Assembly: GCF_026870155.1 (NCBI RefSeq)
Contig: NZ_CP113975.1
Coordinates: 372,001 to 436,000, forward strand
Reading direction: 5' to 3'
DNA length: 64,000 nt
Source: Flavobacterium marginilacus
GTDB taxonomy: Bacteria > Bacteroidota > Bacteroidia > Flavobacteriales > Flavobacteriaceae
Part shown: piece after piece, positions 18,567 to 28,600 of the stretch
Position numbering within the stretch: position 1 is the stretch's first letter
How the letters are laid out: every line of letters begins with the position of its first letter
Position numbers and translations under genes: made by a program
Notes under the pieces: model-generated
The model's database searches: none
The model's input: only the letters and a program-made list of their open reading frames with translations
What the model was told of the DNA's origin: nothing

Positions 18567-19628
18567 TTATAGATTAGCAACTAACCAGTCACCAACTTCG
18601 CTGGTTGAATATGCTTTTGCACCTTTTCCAGCCAAATCTTCAGTAACAATTCCCTGTTCTAATGACTTGTTTACAACAGCTCTGATGGCTTCAGCTTCGT
18701 CTTTTAATCCGAAAGCGTCTTCAAACATCATGGCAGCAGATAAAACAGTTGCCAATGGATTAGCAATATTCAATCCAGTTGCTTGCGGGTAAGAACCATG
18801 AATTGGCTCATAAAGAGAAGTATGCTCTCCAACAGATGCAGACGGCATTAATCCCATAGAGCCTGAAATCACAGACGCTTCATCAGTTAAAATATCTCCG
18901 AACAAGTTTTCAGTAATCAATACATCATAAGAGTTTGGCCATTGTACCAAACGCATTGCAACAGCATCAACAAACTCGTAAGAAACGGTAACTTCTGGGT
19001 AATCTTTTTCCATAGCTTGTACTGTTTCTCTCCACAAACGGGAAGTTTCTAGTACGTTTGCTTTGTCCACACAGCATAATTTTTTTGAACGCGTCATAGC
19101 CAGTTCAAATCCTTTTTTAGCCAAACGCTGTACTTCAGCTCTAGTGTATACACAGTTGTCAAAAGCAGTGTCTCCGCCGTCTTTTCTTCCTTTTTCACCA
19201 AAATAGATTCCGCCGGTTAATTCTCTTAGGAAAACTAAATCCGTTCCTTCGATTCTTTCTCTTTTTAATGGAGAATTGTCAATCAAAGAAGGGAAAGTAA
19301 AAGTCGGACGTACATTAGCAAACAAACCTAATTTTTTACGCATCAATAACAAACCTTGCTCTGGTCTTACCGGCGCGCTTGGATCATTATCATATTTTGG
19401 GTGTCCGATAGCTCCAAAAAGAACAGCATCGGCAGCCATACAAACTTCGTGAGTCTCATCTGGGTAAGGCACTCCAACAGCATCAATAGCACAAGCTCCA
19501 GTAAGTGCTGGAGTCCAAGTGATTTCATGGTTGAATTTTTTAGCAATAGCATCAGATACTTTAACTGCTTCGTTAACTACTTCTGGTCCGATTCCGTCTC
19601 CGGCTAAAAGGGCAATGTTGAATTTCAT
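18567..19628 (-). CDS. leuB: 3-isopropylmalate dehydrogenase
   Basis: A 353-residue NAD-dependent enzyme that oxidises and decarboxylates 3-isopropylmalate in leucine synthesis. Family signatures are GDGIGPEVV at residues 10-18, the substrate-binding stretch with RPEQGLL, and the metal-binding DILTDEASVISGSMGLMPSAS block, followed by EPIHGSYPQATG. It is the last gene of the leucine set on the minus strand, 166 bases after the leuA-like gene. The gap before it holds imperfect repeats of the CTTAGCAACTTAG type. It converges on the IS-split terminator. Confidence 0.96.
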   Translation of the reverse strand: MKFNIALLAGDGIGPEVVNEAVKVSDAIAKKFNHEITWTPALTGACAIDAVGVPYPDETHEVCMAADAVLFGAIGHPKYDNDPSAPVRPEQGLLLMRKKLGLFANVRPTFTFPSLIDNSPLKRERIEGTDLVFLRELTGGIYFGEKGRKDGGDTAFDNCVYTRAEVQRLAKKGFELAMTRSKKLCCVDKANVLETSRLWRETVQAMEKDYPEVTVSYEFVDAVAMRLVQWPNSYDVLITENLFGDILTDEASVISGSMGLMPSASVGEHTSLYEPIHGSYPQATGLNIANPLATVLSAAMMFEDAFGLKDEAEAIRAVVNKSLEQGIVTEDLAGKGAKAYSTSEVGDWLVANL

Positions 19629-19794
19629 TTTTTTTAAGTTTTAAGTTTCTGAGTTACAAAGATTCTAAGTTTTTTGCTTAGTCTTTTTTAAATATTTTTT
19701 AGTTTTATAGTTGTATACGTTACTTAATTACCAATATTTTAAGAAAGTTTAGAAAATCTTAGCAACTTACAATCTTGGTAACTTAGCAACTTTT

Positions 19795-21315
19795 TTAATG
19801 AATCACATTCAGCATTTTTTGTGTTGCAATGATTGCAGCCACAGTCTGGTCTGAATCTAATCCTCTTGTTTTAAATTTCTTTTCGTTGTCTGTCCAAGTG
19901 ATAATCGTTTCGCACAAAGCATCCGAGCTGCTTCCAGGAGGTATGCGAACTACATAATCGATCAGTTTTGGCAGAGTCATTTTTCTGCCTTTATATATTT
20001 TTGAAAGTGCATTCATAAAAGCATCAAACTGACCATCACCCTGTGCACTTTCTTCAAAAACTTCACCGTCAATTTTTAGGCAGAGTGTTGTCGAAGGGCG
20101 CAGTCCTTTGGCATGAGATAATAAATACGATTCCACTACAACTTTTTCCTTATACGTCTGGCTGTCCAAAACATCTGAAATGATGTATGGCAGATCTTCT
20201 TTGGTAACTGTTTCTTTTTTGTCGCCCAGTTCAATTATTCTCTGAGTAACTAATTTCAAATCTTCAGGGTTTAGTTTTAATCCTAATTCCTGCAGATTTT
20301 TTTCGATATTGGCTTTGCCTGATGTTTTTCCTAAAGCATATTTTCGTTTTCTCCCAAAACGTTCTGGAAGCAGATCATTAAAATATAAATTGTTTTTATT
20401 GTCTCCATCTGCATGAATTCCTGCAGTTTGTGTAAAAACATTGTCGCCAACGATAGGTTTGTTGGCAGGGATTCTATAACCTGTAAAAGTCTCAACCAGT
20501 TTGCTTACCGAGTATAAGGACGATTCTTTAATATTGATTTTCACCTCTGGAATAAAATCATTAATCACCGCAACCGTACTTTCCAGCGGTGCATTTCCAG
20601 CACGTTCTCCCATTCCGTTTACAGTAACATGCAGTCCGCTGATACCTGCTTTTATGGCTTCCATCACATTAGCAACACTCAGATCATAATCGTTGTGTGC
20701 GTGAAAATCAAAATGTATGTTAGGGTATTTTGAGGTAATTTTTGAAATAAATTCGAAAGTGTCTGATGGAATCAAAACTCCCAAAGTATCAGGCAGCAAT
20801 ATTCTTTTGATAGGCTGAGTCGTTAAAAAATCTAAATATTGAAAAACATATTCTGGAGAATTACGCATGCCATTACTCCAGTCTTCAAGATATACATTAG
20901 TAGCAATTCCGTTTTCATTTGCCAATGCAATAGACTGTGCAATTTCGGAAAAATGCTGTTCAGGTGTTTTTTTTAACTGATGAGTCAAATGGTTCAAAGA
21001 ACCTTTCGTCAAAAGATTCTGTACTTTCGCTCCCGCTTTTTTCATCCATTCGATAGAAATGCCGCCATCTACAAAAGCCAATACTTCGATACGATTCGTA
21101 TAGCCTTTTTCTGCGGCCCATGACATGATGCCGCTTACCCCTTGAAATTCACCTTCGCTCACACGAGCCGATGCAATTTCAATACGGTCAATATGTAATT
21201 CTTCAAGCAATAATTGCGCAATGGTTAATTTTTCTGCTGCCGAAAAGGATACTCCCGAGGTTTGTTCACCATCTCGAAGCGTCGTATCCATTATTTCAAT
21301 TTTTCTTTTTTCCAT
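19795..21315 (-). CDS. leuA: 2-isopropylmalate synthase family protein (leuA-like)
   Basis: A 506-residue enzyme with the HMGL-like TIM barrel (MDTTLRDGEQTSGVSFS at residues 9-25, HAHNDYDLSVAN near 206, GERAGNAPLE near 237) and a C-terminal LeuA regulatory domain (about 375-506). It condenses acetyl-CoA with a 2-oxo acid. The position beside leuB fits 2-isopropylmalate synthase for leucine, but the related citramalate synthase has the same architecture and cannot be excluded by eye. It is separated from the methyltransferase gene upstream by a terminator hairpin and a structured repeat, so it may be transcribed separately from leuCD. Confidence 0.85.
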   Translation of the reverse strand: MEKRKIEIMDTTLRDGEQTSGVSFSAAEKLTIAQLLLEELHIDRIEIASARVSEGEFQGVSGIMSWAAEKGYTNRIEVLAFVDGGISIEWMKKAGAKVQNLLTKGSLNHLTHQLKKTPEQHFSEIAQSIALANENGIATNVYLEDWSNGMRNSPEYVFQYLDFLTTQPIKRILLPDTLGVLIPSDTFEFISKITSKYPNIHFDFHAHNDYDLSVANVMEAIKAGISGLHVTVNGMGERAGNAPLESTVAVINDFIPEVKINIKESSLYSVSKLVETFTGYRIPANKPIVGDNVFTQTAGIHADGDNKNNLYFNDLLPERFGRKRKYALGKTSGKANIEKNLQELGLKLNPEDLKLVTQRIIELGDKKETVTKEDLPYIISDVLDSQTYKEKVVVESYLLSHAKGLRPSTTLCLKIDGEVFEESAQGDGQFDAFMNALSKIYKGRKMTLPKLIDYVVRIPPGSSSDALCETIITWTDNEKKFKTRGLDSDQTVAAIIATQKMLNVIH

Positions 21316-21426
21316 TATTGTTTAATTATTGACTTATATTTTTTGTGTCAATTTTGGTTGTCAAAAGCCTTATGTCGAGCTTTAACAGATTTGTTTTTTA
21401 TAATTCTTTAGGCGTGCCACCAATAC

Positions 21427-21464
21427 AAAAACGGCAAAAGCTACTTTGTACATAGCCGTTTTTT
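21427..21464. terminator. Bidirectional terminator hairpin between the leuCD set and leuA
   Basis: AAAAACGGC and GCCGTTTTT form a perfect nine-base stem; both strands end in a T tract. On the minus strand it follows the methyltransferase gene and the structured repeat and precedes the leuA-like gene. Confidence 0.8.
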
Positions 21465-21467
21465 ATT

Positions 21468-21560
21468 GCTGTCGGGCTTTACGCTGCAATCTTTTTTATA
21501 AAATTCCAAGCTCCATTTTATAAAAAAGGATTTCCGCTTCAATCCCTCACGCGGTCGTCC
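21468..21560 (-). repeat. Structured intergenic repeat, subtype 2 (copy 4)
   Basis: On the minus strand the order is GGATTGAAGCGGAAATCC, a perfect 12-base hairpin (TTTTTTATAAAA and its complement), then AGATTGCAGCGTAAAGCC. The same order, with different bases in the hairpin, is seen in copies 1 to 3 of this window (GATGGAA-CG--ATCC, hairpin, AGATA-AG-GGACAGC). It lies directly after the methyltransferase gene. I infer a conserved RNA fold; the function is unknown. Confidence 0.65.
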
Positions 21561-21583
21561 GAAGAGAATTTATTGATTAAATA

Positions 21584-22372
21584 TTATATTCTGCCTCGCA
21601 CTTCATTTAATTTCATTGTCATCGAAATCGCTTCCGTTTCTACCCAATGATTATATTCTTCAATTGCTTTTAATCGCAAATCATTGTCTAAATAACCTTC
21701 TTCCACCATTTGAGGTGAACCGGCAACTTTAGACCAAATACCTATTTTCGATTTGTAATCTTCTCTTACTTTGGTATAAAACTCATCCGAATTGATTTTT
21801 TCAACCGAATGAAAGCCTACTTCTTCTAATAAAGCTGGCAAATCTTCTGCAATTCTATTGTTCATTCCGGCGTCCTGTCTCCATTTCAAGAATATATTAT
21901 AAAATTCCTGCATGCTTTCCGGAGGCAAAGGATTCCAGTTTAAGTTTGTATGATCATAGTCCAAAATCGAAATCTGACCATTTGGTTTCAGCAACGATTT
22001 CATTTTTACTAAAGCCTCTTTCGGATTATTCAGCCATTGCAGCGTTCTTGCTGAAACGATTAAATCAAATTTTTCTTCAGGATTAAAATCGAATAAATCA
22101 ATATGAATTAATTCCAGATTAGTTACTTCTTTATGTAATTCACGTCCATTTAAAATCAAACTTTCGGTGTTATCAATTCCAGTGACTTTTCCGTTTTCGC
22201 CAACTATGTTTGCAATATCTTTTGAAATAAAACCAGTAGCACATCCAATATCCAGAACTTTCATCCCTGGTTTCAGAATAGAAGACAAATGCCTGTAATC
22301 ATTGGCAAGGCTTCTATCAAATACCTTAGTAGATTCCTGTCCGTCTCTTTGGATATGTTTGTTAGCTTTCAT
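21584..22372 (-). CDS. Class I SAM-dependent methyltransferase
   Basis: A 262-residue protein with the Rossmann motif I VLDIGCATGF (about residue 39), the acidic end of strand 2 in GIDNTE and FDLIVSARTLQWL (motif IV region), the pattern seen in trans-aconitate or malonyl-ACP methyltransferase-like enzymes. The substrate cannot be told. It starts 14 bases after the small monooxygenase-like gene and appears to be cotranscribed with leuC and leuD, although it has no known step in leucine synthesis. Confidence 0.85.
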   Translation of the reverse strand: MKANKHIQRDGQESTKVFDRSLANDYRHLSSILKPGMKVLDIGCATGFISKDIANIVGENGKVTGIDNTESLILNGRELHKEVTNLELIHIDLFDFNPEEKFDLIVSARTLQWLNNPKEALVKMKSLLKPNGQISILDYDHTNLNWNPLPPESMQEFYNIFLKWRQDAGMNNRIAEDLPALLEEVGFHSVEKINSDEFYTKVREDYKSKIGIWSKVAGSPQMVEEGYLDNDLRLKAIEEYNHWVETEAISMTMKLNEVRGRI

Positions 22373-22386
22373 TTGTCTTAAAAATG

Positions 22387-22686
22387 CTATTTATTCTCCA
22401 AAACCATTTCATAATGTTCTACAACCGGAAACGGATTATAATAAGGATGCAACAATTTTTTCCATTCTAAATACGCTTCGGATTCTCTAAATCCAATGGT
22501 ATGATCTTCTAATTTTTCCCAATCAACCAACAATAAATATTTGTTTTCTTCCTCGATAGATTTTCTTAAACTATGATTTAAATAACCTGGAATGGACTGT
22601 ATATATTGACTGGCAATGGTAAAATCTTTTTCAAAATGAACTTCTTCTCCTTTGATTACCTGTAGAACAGCCACTTCTAAAACCAT
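22387..22686 (-). CDS. Antibiotic biosynthesis monooxygenase (ABM) fold protein
   Basis: A 99-residue protein of the ferredoxin-like ABM fold (EVAVLQVIKGEEVHFEKDF, then IPGYLNHSLRKSIEEENKYLLLVDWE). These small dimeric proteins include heme-degrading and quinone-forming monooxygenases and many of unknown role. It is inserted between leuD and the methyltransferase gene and probably read with them. A real enzymatic reaction cannot be assigned. Confidence 0.75.
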   Translation of the reverse strand: MVLEVAVLQVIKGEEVHFEKDFTIASQYIQSIPGYLNHSLRKSIEEENKYLLLVDWEKLEDHTIGFRESEAYLEWKKLLHPYYNPFPVVEHYEMVLENK

Positions 22687-22703
22687 ATGTATTTTATTTA
22701 TAA

Positions 22704-22733
22704 ACCCGACAGATTTTTTAAAACCTGTCGGGT
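22704..22733. repeat. ACCCGACAG inverted repeat
   Basis: ACCCGACAG and CTGTCGGGT form a perfect nine-base stem with a 12-base loop between leuD and the ABM gene. There is no long T tract on the minus side, so it may be a weak terminator, a processing site or a dispersed intergenic repeat. Confidence 0.55.
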
Positions 22734-22765
22734 GTTATTAAAATTAACCTGTAATTTTTATAATC

Positions 22766-23362
22766 TTAGTAAGGAAGTTTGTCAGCAAAAGCTACAATAT
22801 CTTCTTTAATATTCTGTAAATAATCAATATCATCAAATCCGTTGATCATATTGTTCTTTTTGTATCCGTTGATATTGAAAGATTCTTTTTCGCCAGTACT
22901 TAATAAAGTAATAGTCTGTGCTGGTAAGTTAATTTCCAATTCTGTTTTTGGATCAGCTTCGATTGCTTTGAAAATTGTCTCAGCAAATTCAGGGCTTACC
23001 TGTACTGGCAAAACACCAATGTTCAGACAGTTTCCTTTGAAAATATCTGCAAAGAATGAAGAAACAACAGCACGGAATCCGTAATCGTAAACTGCCCATG
23101 CAGCGTGCTCACGAGAGGAACCTGAACCAAAATTTTTTCCTCCAACCAAGATTTTTCCTGAGTAAGTTGAATCGTTTAAAACGAAATCTGCTTTCGGAGT
23201 ATCGTCTCCATTGTATCTCCAGTCACGGAAAAGGTTGTCTCCAAAACCTTCACGCTTTGTAGCTTTCAGGAAACGGGCTGGGATGATTTGATCTGTATCT
23301 ACGTTTTCTATCGGTAGTGGCACTGCACTACTGGTAAGGATATTAAATTTATCGTATGCCAT
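22766..23362 (-). CDS. leuD: 3-isopropylmalate dehydratase small subunit
   Basis: A 198-residue swivel-domain subunit. It has DTDQIIPARFL near residue 22 and the substrate-binding block GGKNFGSGSSREHAAWA near residue 73, both typical for LeuD. With LeuC it isomerises 2- to 3-isopropylmalate. It lies about 150 bases after leuC; the gap holds low-complexity GATTTTTGATT-type repeats. Confidence 0.96.
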   Translation of the reverse strand: MAYDKFNILTSSAVPLPIENVDTDQIIPARFLKATKREGFGDNLFRDWRYNGDDTPKADFVLNDSTYSGKILVGGKNFGSGSSREHAAWAVYDYGFRAVVSSFFADIFKGNCLNIGVLPVQVSPEFAETIFKAIEADPKTELEINLPAQTITLLSTGEKESFNINGYKKNNMINGFDDIDYLQNIKEDIVAFADKLPY

Positions 23363-23515
23363 TTGATTTTTGATTTTTGATTAACGATTTCTGATTTTAG
23401 ATTTAAAATAAAAATCGTTAATGTTTTTTGTAAAATGTAAATTGAATTTTAAAATATTTTGATGCGGTTAACGAAATCTGAAATCAAAAATCGTTGATCT
23501 GCATTCATAAATCCT

Positions 23516-24910
23516 TTAAAAAAGCTCTCTAGGATCTGTTAATTTTCCAGTAACAGCAGCGGCAGCGGCCATAATTGGACTCGCAAGAAGCGTTCTTGAA
23601 CCAGGACCCTGACGGCCTTCGAAGTTTCTGTTGGAAGTACTTACTGCATATTTCCCAGCAGGAACTTTATCATCATTCATTGCCAAACAAGCAGAACATC
23701 CTGGCTGACGCAATACAAATCCTGCATCAGTTAAAATATCCAAAATACCTTCTTCTTTAATTTGTGCTTCAACTACGTGAGAACCTGGAACTAACCAAGC
23801 AGTAACGTTGTCTGCTTTTTTACGGCCTTTTACAATTTCAGCGAAAGCTCTAAAATCTTCAATACGTCCGTTTGTACAGCTTCCCAAGAAAACATAATCG
23901 ATTTGTTTACCGATCATTACATCATCCTCCTGAAAGCCCATATAAGCTAACGATTTTTTATAAGTTTCCTCACCGCCTTCTACTTGGTTAGCGTTTGGAA
24001 TATGTTTAGTGATGCCAATTCCCATTCCAGGATTTGTACCATAAGTAATCATTGGTTCGATATCTTCCGCTTTGATGTTTAATTCAGCATCAAAAATAGC
24101 ATCAGCATCGGTTTTCAACGTTTTCCAGTATTCAACTGCTTTAGTCCAAGCTTCACCTTTAGGAGCATATAATCTTCCTTCAAGGAAATCAAAAGTAGTC
24201 TGGTCAGGAGCAATCATACCTCCACGGGCACCCATTTCGATACTTAGATTACAAACCGTCATACGGCCTTCCATTGTCATTTCTTCGAATACATTTCCTG
24301 CATATTCAGCGAAATATCCTGTACCTCCAGAAGTAGTCAATTGAGCAATAATATAAAGAGCAACGTCTTTTGGTCCCACACCTTTGCTTAATTTACCATT
24401 TACGTTGATACGCATTTTCTTTGGCTTAGGCTGCATAATACATTGAGTAGAAAGTACCATTTCAACCTCAGAAGTTCCAATACCAAAAGCAATCGCTCCA
24501 AAAGCACCGTGAGTAGAAGTGTGTGAATCCCCACAAACAATAGTTGCACCTGGCAAAGTAATTCCGTTTTCTGGACCTACTACGTGTACAATTCCATTTT
24601 TTTGATGACCCAATCCCCAGTGAGAAATTCCGTATTCAGCTGAATTATCTTCCAATGCCTGTAATTGATTGGCAGAAAGTGCATCAGCAACAGGTAAATG
24701 CTGGTTTATAGTTGGTGTATTGTGATCGGCAGTAGCAAAAGTACGTTCTGGGTATAAAACCTTTACGTTTCTGGATTTTAATCCTAAAAATGCAACAGGG
24801 CTCGTAACTTCATGAATGAAATGGCGGTCAATAAAAAACACATCTGGCCCATCTTCAATTTTACGCACTACATGTGAATCCCATACTTTGTCAAATAATG
24901 TCTTACTCAT
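23516..24910 (-). CDS. leuC: 3-isopropylmalate dehydratase large subunit
   Basis: A 464-residue aconitase-family protein. Cluster ligands are visible: cysteine in [14 protein letters not shown] (about 347) and the pair in [11 protein letters not shown] (about 408 and 411), which hold a [4Fe-4S] cluster. [14 protein letters not shown] near residue 131 is also a family mark. It is the first gene of the leucine set, with a good promoter upstream on the minus strand. Confidence 0.97.
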   Translation of the reverse strand: MSKTLFDKVWDSHVVRKIEDGPDVFFIDRHFIHEVTSPVAFLGLKSRNVKVLYPERTFATADHNTPTINQHLPVADALSANQLQALEDNSAEYGISHWGLGHQKNGIVHVVGPENGITLPGATIVCGDSHTSTHGAFGAIAFGIGTSEVEMVLSTQCIMQPKPKKMRINVNGKLSKGVGPKDVALYIIAQLTTSGGTGYFAEYAGNVFEEMTMEGRMTVCNLSIEMGARGGMIAPDQTTFDFLEGRLYAPKGEAWTKAVEYWKTLKTDADAIFDAELNIKAEDIEPMITYGTNPGMGIGITKHIPNANQVEGGEETYKKSLAYMGFQEDDVMIGKQIDYVFLGSCTNGRIEDFRAFAEIVKGRKKADNVTAWLVPGSHVVEAQIKEEGILDILTDAGFVLRQPGCSACLAMNDDKVPAGKYAVSTSNRNFEGRQGPGSRTLLASPIMAAAAAVTGKLTDPRELF

Positions 24911-24974
24911 TTTGTTTTTTTTTAATTGTAATTGGTATAACCACAGAAACTTTGGTGTAATTATAATAGAAGTT

Positions 24975-25005
24975 CAAAAGTAAAAAAAAGTTATATTGCC
25001 GTCAA
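24975..25005 (-). promoter_or_regulatory. Promoter of leuC
   Basis: On the minus strand TTG (25005-25003) is followed after 20 bases by TACTTTTG (24982-24975), a match to the Bacteroidota pattern TTG-N17..23-TAnnTTTG. It lies about 65 bases before the leuC start codon. No T-box or leader peptide with leucine codons was seen in the leader. Confidence 0.7.
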
Positions 25006-25550
25006 TTGCCATATTTGGTTTTATACGATACCCAAACATTTCTGTATTTTGGACAGCAAACTTTTACTGCTTTATTTTAGAAAGTGTACTATTTACTATA
25101 GCCGATACTTTTTTTTAAATCGAATAACTAACACTAGGTTTACTGTTGTTTTTAATAATTGGCAAATTTATCGCTATTGTGTTATAAAATAGCGGTTTTT
25201 GGTTTAAAAAATATAACATTTTAAAATAAAATAGTAACAAATGCCGGTTGTGAATTTTGGTTTATGTTCTATTTTTGACAAAGTAATTTTGTCTTTTTTA
25301 AAGGAAATATTATTAATAAAAATGATTTTTTTTGAAAAAATACTACGACATCCAAAAAGGAGATATTTTGGTTTTTTAAGAAAATTTATAAGAAGTTTTA
25401 TTGTTTTTTGAAAGGGATGTAGATTTATTTAAGATACAAAAAATAAGCTAATCTGTAAGTGTTTTTTGCGTGCTAATTTTCACATATTGAGTTATGCATT
25501 TTATAAATTGTTTGTTGATAAATTAAGCTGGAATACCCCAAAAAAATCCC
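25006..25550. other. AT-rich divergent intergenic region leuC/dnaE
   Basis: About 545 bases without a convincing gene on either strand, very rich in A and T runs. It separates the divergent leuC and dnaE genes. No RNA gene or repeat of the families in this window was recognised. Confidence 0.55.
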
Positions 25551-25558
25551 TAATTTTG
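25551..25558 (+). promoter_or_regulatory. Candidate -7 element of dnaE
   Basis: TAATTTTG matches TAnnTTTG 51 bases before the dnaE start codon. There is no clear TTG at the usual distance upstream. Confidence 0.45.
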
Positions 25559-25569
25559 AAATTCACTTT

Positions 25570-25591
25570 TTGTAATTTTAGAAAATTACAA
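25570..25591 (+). repeat. Perfect inverted repeat in the dnaE leader
   Basis: TTGTAATTTT and AAAATTACAA form a perfect ten-base inverted repeat with a two-base centre (AG). It lies just after the candidate -7 element and 17 bases before the ATG, so it could be an operator or a leader hairpin near the ribosome site. Confidence 0.55.
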
Positions 25592-25608
25592 TCACTTCAT
25601 TTGCAATT

Positions 25609-28600
25609 ATGTACTTAATATTCGATACCGAAACTACTGGATTACCTAAGCGTTGGGATGCGCCCATCACAGATTCTGATAACTGGCCCCGCTGTATACA
25701 AATCGCCTGGCAGTTGCACGACGAGATGGGAACACTTATCGAACATCAGGATTATTTGGTAAAGCCGGAGGGGTTTAATATTCCCTATGATGCCGAGCGT
25801 ATTCACGGAATTTCGACCGAATTGGCGCTGGCCGAAGGAATTTCTTTGGCCGAAGTTTTGGATAAATTCAATGTTGCATTAGGAAAAGCAAAATTTATTG
25901 TAGGGCAGAATTTAGGTTTCGACGTTAATATTATGGGAGCCGAACTGCACCGAATGGGAGTGGATTCTCCAATGAGTTCGATGCCGGTTCTGGACACCTG
26001 TACCGAAGTGACAGCTTCGTTGTTGAAACTGCCTGGTGGTCGTGGAGGAAAATTCAAATTGCCAACATTAACAGAATTACACGAATATTTATTCAGCGTT
26101 CCTTTTGCGGAAGCGCACAACGCAACTGCCGATGTTGAGGCAACTACACGCTGTTTCTTAGAGTTAATCCGTCGTGAAGTTTTTACCAAAGAAGAGCTCG
26201 ATGTTCCAAAGGATTATTTCGAAGCCTTTCAAAATAAAAACCCGAAGGAAATTCCGTTAATCGGATTAAAACATATCAATTTAAAAAAAGCTTCGGATGC
26301 TGTTAGAGAACAGCTGAAAGCATTAGCTTCGGATGATAAACAGACCGTAGTTTCTGATTCGGACAAGCAAGGATTAAAAGAAGCCAAGTTTGCGCATTTG
26401 CACAATCATACACAGTTTTCGGTTTTGCAGTCGACTATCGGAATTGGGAATTTGGTATCGGCTACAGCTAAAAACAAATTTCCCGCAGTTTCGATGACCG
26501 ATACTGGAAACATGATGGGGGCTTTCCATTTTGTGAGTGCAGTGATGAATCACAACAAAGGGGCTTCTGCCAAAAATAAAGCTTTGACCGAGGCTGGCGA
26601 AGAACCAACCGAAACCGAAATCAAACCTATTGTAGGCTGTGAATTCAATATTTGTGACAATCATTTGGATAAGTCCAAAAAAGACAATGGTTACCAAGTT
26701 GTTTTATTGGCCAAAAATAAAAATGGGTATCATAATCTGGCCAAAATGGCTTCTATCGCTTATGTGAATGGTTTTTATTATGTGCCAAGAATTGACAGAA
26801 CCGTTGTCGAAAAATACAAGGAAGACATCATGGTGCTGTCTGGAAATTTATACGGAGAGATTCCGAGTAAAATTCTGAATATTGGTGAAAACCAAGCCGA
26901 AGAAGCTTTGATTTGGTGGAAAGAACAATTTGGAGATGATTTTTATCTCGAAATAATGCGCCACAATCAGGAGGATGAAAACCGTGTCAATAAAACCTTG
27001 ATTGAGTTCTCACAAAAGCACAATGTTAAATTAATTGCGACCAATAATACTTTTTATTTAAACAAGGAAGATGCCAATGCGCACGATATTTTATTGTGTG
27101 TAAAAGACGGAGAAAAACAAGCCACACCAATTGGCCGTGGTCGAGGATATCGTTACGGACTGCCGAATCAGGAGTATTATTATAAGTCGGAAGAGGAGAT
27201 GAAAAAACTCTTTTCGGATTTGCCCGAAGCTATTATCAACATTCAGGAAATTGTAGACAAGGTTGAAACATACTCGCTCTATCGCGATGTATTACTTCCA
27301 AAATACGACATTCCCGAAGAATTTGTTGATCCCGAAGACGAAAAAGACAATGGTGTTCGCGGTGAAAATGCCTATTTGAGAGAATTGACGATGATAGGTG
27401 CTAGAAAAAGATACGGTGAGATTACCGAATCGATTCAGGAACGTCTGGATTTTGAGTTATTGACGATTTCGAATTCCGGATATCCGGGTTACTTTTTGAT
27501 TGTACAGGATTTCATTGCCGAAGCCCGAAAAATGGATGTTTCGGTTGGACCGGGACGTGGATCTGCAGCGGGGTCAGCAGTGGCGTATTGTTTGGGAATT
27601 ACCAATATAGACCCAATTAAATATGACTTACTTTTTGAGCGTTTCCTAAACCCGGATCGTGTATCGATGCCCGATATTGATATCGATTTTGATGACGAGG
27701 GGCGTGGCCGTGTAATGGATTATGTAATCAATAAATACGGTGCCAATCAGGTGGCACAGATTATCACATATGGTAAAATGGCAACCAAATCGGCTATTCG
27801 TGATACGGCTCGTGTATTGGATCTGCCGTTGTTTGAAGCCGATAGAATTGCAAAACTGATTCCCGGAATGATGCCTTCCAAATGGAATTTGGCGCGTTTC
27901 CTTTCTGAATCAGAAGATGAGGTTAAAAAAGCATTAAAAGGGGCTGATGAATTTGAATTGGTAAAAGAATTAATCGCTATTGCCAACGAAGATGATCTGG
28001 CTGGAGAAACCATTCAGCAGGCAAAAATTCTGGAAGGTTCTATGCGAAATACCGGTATTCATGCGTGCGGTGTGATTATCACGCCATCGGATATTACCAA
28101 TTATGTGCCTGTTACCACTGCCAAAGATTCTGATTTATATGTAACGCAGTTTGATAACTCGGTTGCAGAGAGTGCGGGACTGCTGAAGATGGACTTCTTG
28201 GGTCTGAAGACCCTGACCCTGATTAAGGACACGGTAAAACTGGTAAAATACCGAACCGGAATTGAACTCGATCCCGACACTTTCCCGATTGACGATGTCA
28301 AAACCTATGAGCTGTTCCAAAGAGGTGAAACCGTCGGAATCTTCCAATATGAGTCACCTGGGATGCAGAAATACATGAAGGATCTGAAGCCAACAGTTTT
28401 TGGGGATTTAATTGCAATGAACGCCTTGTATCGTCCGGGACCTTTGGAGTACATTCCGTCTTTCGTTCGAAGAAAAAATGGTGATGAGGAAATCCAATAC
28501 GATCTCGATGCCTGTGCGGAATATTTGTCAGAGACTTATGGAATTACTGTTTATCAGGAGCAGGTAATGCTTTTGTCCCAGTCGCTGGCAGGATTTACCA

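Noticed and set aside
24911..24974. T-box, riboswitch or leader peptide before leuC
   Set aside because: The leader is short, has no leucine codon run and no attenuator hairpin.
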